Shown in pieces: positions 61,267-64,000 of a DNA stretch of 64,000 bases. Both the position numbers and the translations under genes were made by a program. The DNA lies in the NCBI GenBank assembly GCA_050184415.1, contig JBFXAJ010000013.1, positions 1 through 64,000 on the forward strand. The letters run 5' to 3'. The DNA is from JADLGL01 sp050184415. Lineage in GTDB: Bacteria > Pseudomonadota > Alphaproteobacteria > Rhizobiales > Kaistiaceae. The notes under the pieces were generated by a model. It was given only the letters and a program-made list of their open reading frames with translations. It searched no databases and was not told the origin of the DNA. How positions within the stretch are numbered: position 1 is the stretch's first letter; each line of letters starts with the position of its first letter.

Positions 61267-61810
61267 GTTCCGCGGCCGGGCGCTGACGACGCCGCCCGCC
61301 AATGCCGCGATCCGCCCCACCTCCGACCGCCTGCGGGAAGCCGTGTTCGACATCCTCGTCCATCGCTTCGACGACCCGGTGACCGGGGCGCGCGTCCTCG
61401 ACCTTTTCGCCGGCACCGGGGCGCTCGGCCTCGAAGCCCTGTCGCGCGGCGCTGCGAGCTGCCTCCTCGTGGAGGAGAGCGCTGAAGCCCGCGGGCTGAT
61501 CCGCACCAATGTCGAGGCCTTCGGCCTCACGGGGCGGGCGCGGGTGTTCCGCCGCGACGCGACCAGCCTCGGCCCCGCGGGAACGACCGCGCCGTTCAGC
61601 CTCGTCTTCGCCGATCCGCCCTATCGCCAGGGTCTGGGCGAGGCCGCCCTTCGTTCTGCCGCGGAGGGCGGCTGGCTCGAAGCGGGCGCGATCGTCGTCC
61701 TCGAAGAGGCGGCGGACGCGACAATCGGGGACCTGCCCGGTTTCGAGGTCCTCGACGAGCGGAAGGTGGGCGATTCGAAGGTCCTTTTCCTCCGATGGGG
61801 CGCGGCGTGA
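61247..61810 (+). CDS. rsmD: 16S rRNA (guanine-966-N2)-methyltransferase
   Basis: RsmD methylates G966 of 16S rRNA. The 187-residue protein starts MRIVGGEFRGRALTTPPANA (20 residues). The SAM motif is DLFAGTGALG (52-61), and DPPY (123-126) is the catalytic motif. Length and order are complete. It overlaps rluB by 20 bases, suggesting coupling. A GTG six bases upstream is an alternative start. Confidence 0.94.
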   Translation: MRIVGGEFRGRALTTPPANAAIRPTSDRLREAVFDILVHRFDDPVTGARVLDLFAGTGALGLEALSRGAASCLLVEESAEARGLIRTNVEAFGLTGRARVFRRDATSLGPAGTTAPFSLVFADPPYRQGLGEAALRSAAEGGWLEAGAIVVLEEAADATIGDLPGFEVLDERKVGDSKVLFLRWGAA

Positions 61811-62661
61811 GCGAGGCGTCACGCGTGATCGGGCTCGCGCTTGGCGGGGGCGGGGCGCTCGGCTTCGCCCATATCGCTGTCCTGGAAGCCTTTGATGAGC
61901 TGGGCCTCCGTCCGAGCCTGATTGCCGGGTGCTCGATGGGCGCGATCGTCGGCGCGAGCTACGCCGCGGGACATTCCGCCCGCGAGCTCGGCGCCTATCT
62001 CCGGAGCCTCGCCGACCGGCGCGGCGATCTCCTCCAGCGCCTGTGGCGGAGCAGGCCCCGCGCGATCCGGACTTTGTTCAGTCCGATGCGGGCGACGACC
62101 GGGCAGCTCGACGGCGAGGCGGTCCTCGACGCCTTCGCCGACCACATTCCGGCAACCTTCGCGGAGCTGAAGATCCCGCTGGTCGTCGTCGGGACCGATT
62201 TCTATGGCTGGCGCGAGACCGTCTTCCGCGAGGGTTCCCTTCGGACCGCCGTCGCCGCCTCCATTTCGCTGCCGCTCCTGTTCCGCCCGGTCATCGCCAA
62301 TGGACGACCGACCATCGACGGCGGCGTGGTCAATCCGCTCCCCTTCGAGCATGCGGCCCTGCCCGGCGGCGTCCTGGTCGCGGCCGATGTGATTGGCGGC
62401 CCGGTCGGCAGCCCCGGCCGGATCCCGCGACGGATCGAGACCATGATCGGGGCGACCCAGCTCATGATGCGGGCGATCACCGCCGAGAAGCTGAAAGGGC
62501 CGATCCGGCCCGACATCCTCCTCGAGCTGCCCGTCGCCCGCTTCCGCCCGCTCGATTTCAGCAAGGCCGGCGCCATTCTCGACGCCGCGGCGGCTGCGAA
62601 GGACGACATCAAGCGCCGGCTCACCGTTGCGCTGGGGCGGCGCACGCCGGTCGAGCCCTGA
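61807..62661 (+). CDS. Patatin-like phospholipase
   Basis: The protein has about 284 residues with the Ser-Asp dyad of patatin-like enzymes: the oxyanion loop LALGGGGALGFAH, nucleophile Ser43 in GCSMGAIVG, and the Asp in TIDGGVVNPLPFEH. It resembles RssA/YchK-type bacterial patatins, whose substrates are not known. A GTG start at 61807 overlaps the rsmD stop (GTGA); an ATG at 61795 is an alternative. No signal peptide is seen. Confidence 0.88.
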   Translation: MSEASRVIGLALGGGGALGFAHIAVLEAFDELGLRPSLIAGCSMGAIVGASYAAGHSARELGAYLRSLADRRGDLLQRLWRSRPRAIRTLFSPMRATTGQLDGEAVLDAFADHIPATFAELKIPLVVVGTDFYGWRETVFREGSLRTAVAASISLPLLFRPVIANGRPTIDGGVVNPLPFEHAALPGGVLVAADVIGGPVGSPGRIPRRIETMIGATQLMMRAITAEKLKGPIRPDILLELPVARFRPLDFSKAGAILDAAAAAKDDIKRRLTVALGRRTPVEP

Positions 62662-62933
62662 GCGCTTGCGGGGGCGGGACGGCAATCCTAAACAGCGGGA
62701 TGATTGAAGAACAGCCGGCACAGCTCCTGCGTCTCCCTTTCGGGAGAGCCCGCCCTCGGGCCACGACCCGAGGGTCGAACGGACAACGCCCGTTCGGGAG
62801 GGGGTCTGGGCGCTGTCGCTCCACCCCCACGCGCTCCGCGAAGGCAGGCCTTGGCGAACCGCGCGGCGGTCTCGGCAACGTCAAGCCCGGCTATCGTCGA
62901 ATCGAGAGGATCGCGGGGGTCTGTTCACGATAT

Positions 62934-62949
62934 GTTTCACGTGAAACAC
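62934..62949. promoter_or_regulatory. parS-like ParB binding site
   Basis: The sequence ATGTTTCACGTGAAAC ending in ACC at 62931-62950 contains TGTTTCACGTGAAACA-type dyad symmetry (TGTTTCACGTGAAAC, 15 of 16 consensus bases). This is the conserved chromosomal parS site bound by ParB, which marks the origin region. It lies in an intergenic region, as expected. If real, the window is near the replication origin. Confidence 0.75.
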
Positions 62950-63111
62950 CCGCCCGCGCCGTACCGAACGGCGCGGGCCAATCACTCCCCCTAAGGCAGG
63001 GCGATCGCGGATGAGCGGAATTCTCACCCCTCGGTCATCTCCCGCCGTTTCTCTCCCCTTGCGGATTGCGGAAGACGGGGTGAAGCCGATCCGGCGCCAG
63101 CAATCGAAGCG

Positions 63112-63138
63112 GGTCCCTGCTTCCGCAGGGACGAGCGG
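63112..63138 (+). repeat. 27-base palindromic repeat, left arm
   Basis: GGTCCCTGCTTCCGCAGGGA, continuing to CGAGCGG, is itself a hairpin (GTCCCTGC/GCAGGGAC, TTCC loop). It is repeated exactly, inverted, at 63258-63284. It looks like a REP-type element; two inverted copies form a BIME-like pair. Confidence 0.8.
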
Positions 63139-63257
63139 TTGTGGGGCGGTTCGGGAAAAGACGATCGCCCCGCCGTTCGAGAGGCCGAGCCTCGACCTCG
63201 ATCCGAGACGATGGAGAGCCGACTCGGCCCATCGGCGCGGGGCGAATCCCACCCCAT

Positions 63258-63284
63258 CCGCTCGTCCCTGCGGAAGCAGGGACC
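63258..63284 (-). repeat. 27-base palindromic repeat, right arm
   Basis: This is the exact reverse complement of 63112-63138 over all 27 bases, 119 bases further on. The pair could fold into one large cruciform or two small hairpins. No transposase of the RAYT type is visible in the window. Confidence 0.8.
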
Positions 63285-63426
63285 TCGGCCCCGTTCTCGC
63301 GATCCCACGTGCGACAGCCCTGCCGCGCAAGAGGGGAGAAGAAGCCCACTGCGGTGAAGGTTGCGTGGCCCGCCAAGCCCGGCTCCGCACGCCGGCCGAC
63401 GGCCGGCGATAGGCGGTCCGATTCTG

Positions 63427-64000
63427 GTGCTCTCGACCCATTCCGACGATCTCGCTCTTCTCGTCGATGCGGTGAAAACCGCCGGCGAGCTGGCGCTGTC
63501 CTTCGTCGGCAAGCCGCCGAAGATGTGGACCAAGGCGAACGATTCGCCGGTCACCGAGGTCGACATCGCGATCGAAGCGCTGCTCGAAGAGCGGCTGCGC
63601 GCGGCCCGGCCGGATTATGGCTGGCTGTCGGAGGAGCGGGAGGATGATGGCAGCCGCCTCCGCGCGCCGCGGACCTTTGTCGTCGACCCGATCGACGGCA
63701 CCCGCGCCTTCATCACCGGCGGCACCGACTGGACGATCCCGATCGCCATTGTCGAGGCCGGCCGCCCGGTCGCCGCCGCGCTCATCGCCCCTCGCCGCAG
63801 CGAGTTGTACACAGCGATCGTCGGCGGCGGGGCGTTCATGAATGGCGATCCGATCAGGGTATCGGAGCGCGATACCCTCAACGGCGCCACCCTCGCCGTC
63901 TCGCGCCGGCTCCTGAAATGGAACGAAGGCGCCGAGCCGATCCGGGCGCGCAACCAGTTCTATGCCTCGCTCGCCTACCGTCTCGCCCGCGTCGCCGATG
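63427..64000 (+). CDS. Inositol monophosphatase family protein (partial)
   Basis: The reading frame runs from GTG 63427 off the window end; 191 residues are visible. It has the IMPase/CysQ metal motifs: a Glu in WLSEEREDD and DPIDGTRAFITGGTDW with the conserved Asp residues. The wording WTKANDSPVTEVDIAIEALL (20 residues) matches the family. It could be a 3'(2'),5'-bisphosphate nucleotidase (CysQ) or an inositol or histidinol-phosphate phosphatase. The binding site upstream (AGGCGG) is weak. The C-terminal part is missing only because the window ends. Confidence 0.88.
   Translation, partial: MLSTHSDDLALLVDAVKTAGELALSFVGKPPKMWTKANDSPVTEVDIAIEALLEERLRAARPDYGWLSEEREDDGSRLRAPRTFVVDPIDGTRAFITGGTDWTIPIAIVEAGRPVAAALIAPRRSELYTAIVGGGAFMNGDPIRVSERDTLNGATLAVSRRLLKWNEGAEPIRARNQFYASLAYRLARVAD

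Larger units (their letters stand above)
62662..63426. other. Intergenic region with repeats
   Basis: This 765-base gap has no convincing gene. It holds a mosaic hairpin block at 62735-62815 (for example CCCTCGGG/CCCGAGGG and CGAACGG/CCGTTCG) and a perfect inverted pair of a 27-base palindromic sequence at 63112 and 63258. A TTTCACGTGAAAC box near 62936-62948 is a palindrome resembling a parS/ParB site (TGTTTCACGTGAAACA). Confidence 0.65.

Noticed and set aside
1..64000. CRISPR array, prophage or insertion sequence
   Set aside because: No regularly spaced direct repeats, phage structural genes or transposase motifs were found; the repeats present are intergenic hairpin elements.

Overview
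The window is a GC-rich chromosomal segment of an alphaproteobacterium, most likely a member of the Hyphomicrobiales (Rhizobiales). This rests on the gene set and neighbourhoods (rpoH next to a RluD-type synthase with a divergent DUF6476 gene, hisS-hisZ-hisG, serC-serA, an alphaproteobacterial-type HisRS), on a copy of the GAGCATGATCCGG-type palindrome that is common in that order, and on many hairpin-rich intergenic mosaic repeats. I see no prophage, transposase, integrase or CRISPR array.

Layout. 0-9.3 kb: serine biosynthesis (serC with a candidate serC leader RNA, then serA), then small or poorly known genes (DUF1993, ferritin-like, DUF1801, exported proteins, and a lipoprotein paired with a helical partner). 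9.4-17.6 kb: a DUF4139/MuiA protein, purA, an anchored proline-rich protein, a GNAT enzyme, rpoH, a RluD-type pseudouridine synthase and a DUF6476 gene. 17.8-30.6 kb: the accessory highlight, an alcohol-oxidation region. It holds a PQQ dehydrogenase with an unusual active site, a MoxJ-like periplasmic binding protein, a diheme cytochrome c, and a five-gene operon (ABC ATPase, two paralogous ABC-2 permeases, a site-2-protease homologue lacking its metal ligands, and a membrane-anchored family-3 binding protein). It is bracketed by two LuxR-type regulators (one with a MEDS/DcmR sensory domain) and contains a tRNA-Glu(CUC) gene.

30.7-45.8 kb: scattered metabolic genes. These include an orphan ABC binding protein, a gamma-glutamyltransferase, a nuclease, a trehalose-synthase-like GH13 enzyme, a TPP riboswitch followed by an orphan thiB, a TetR repressor divergent from an alpha/beta hydrolase across three identical operator palindromes, a cNMP-domain flavoprotein coupled to a UBP zinc finger, YnfA, a metallo-beta-lactamase-fold protein and a TPR protein. 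45.9-56.1 kb: another orphan binding protein, ExoD, two tandem GNAT paralogues, a large secreted mono-heme protein, a DUF2235 hydrolase and several small membrane proteins. 56.3-64 kb: housekeeping genes (hisS-hisZ-hisG, tadA, rluB, rsmD, a patatin-like gene) and the start of an inositol-monophosphatase-family gene that runs off the window.

Working model for the 17.8-30.6 kb region: the dehydrogenase oxidises an alcohol or aldehyde in the periplasm and passes electrons to the diheme cytochrome. The MoxJ-like protein assists maturation or cofactor loading. The ABC operon, of the kind known beside quinoprotein dehydrogenases but unassigned in function, moves or senses a related compound. All functions are predicted by reading the sequence; no database search was run.
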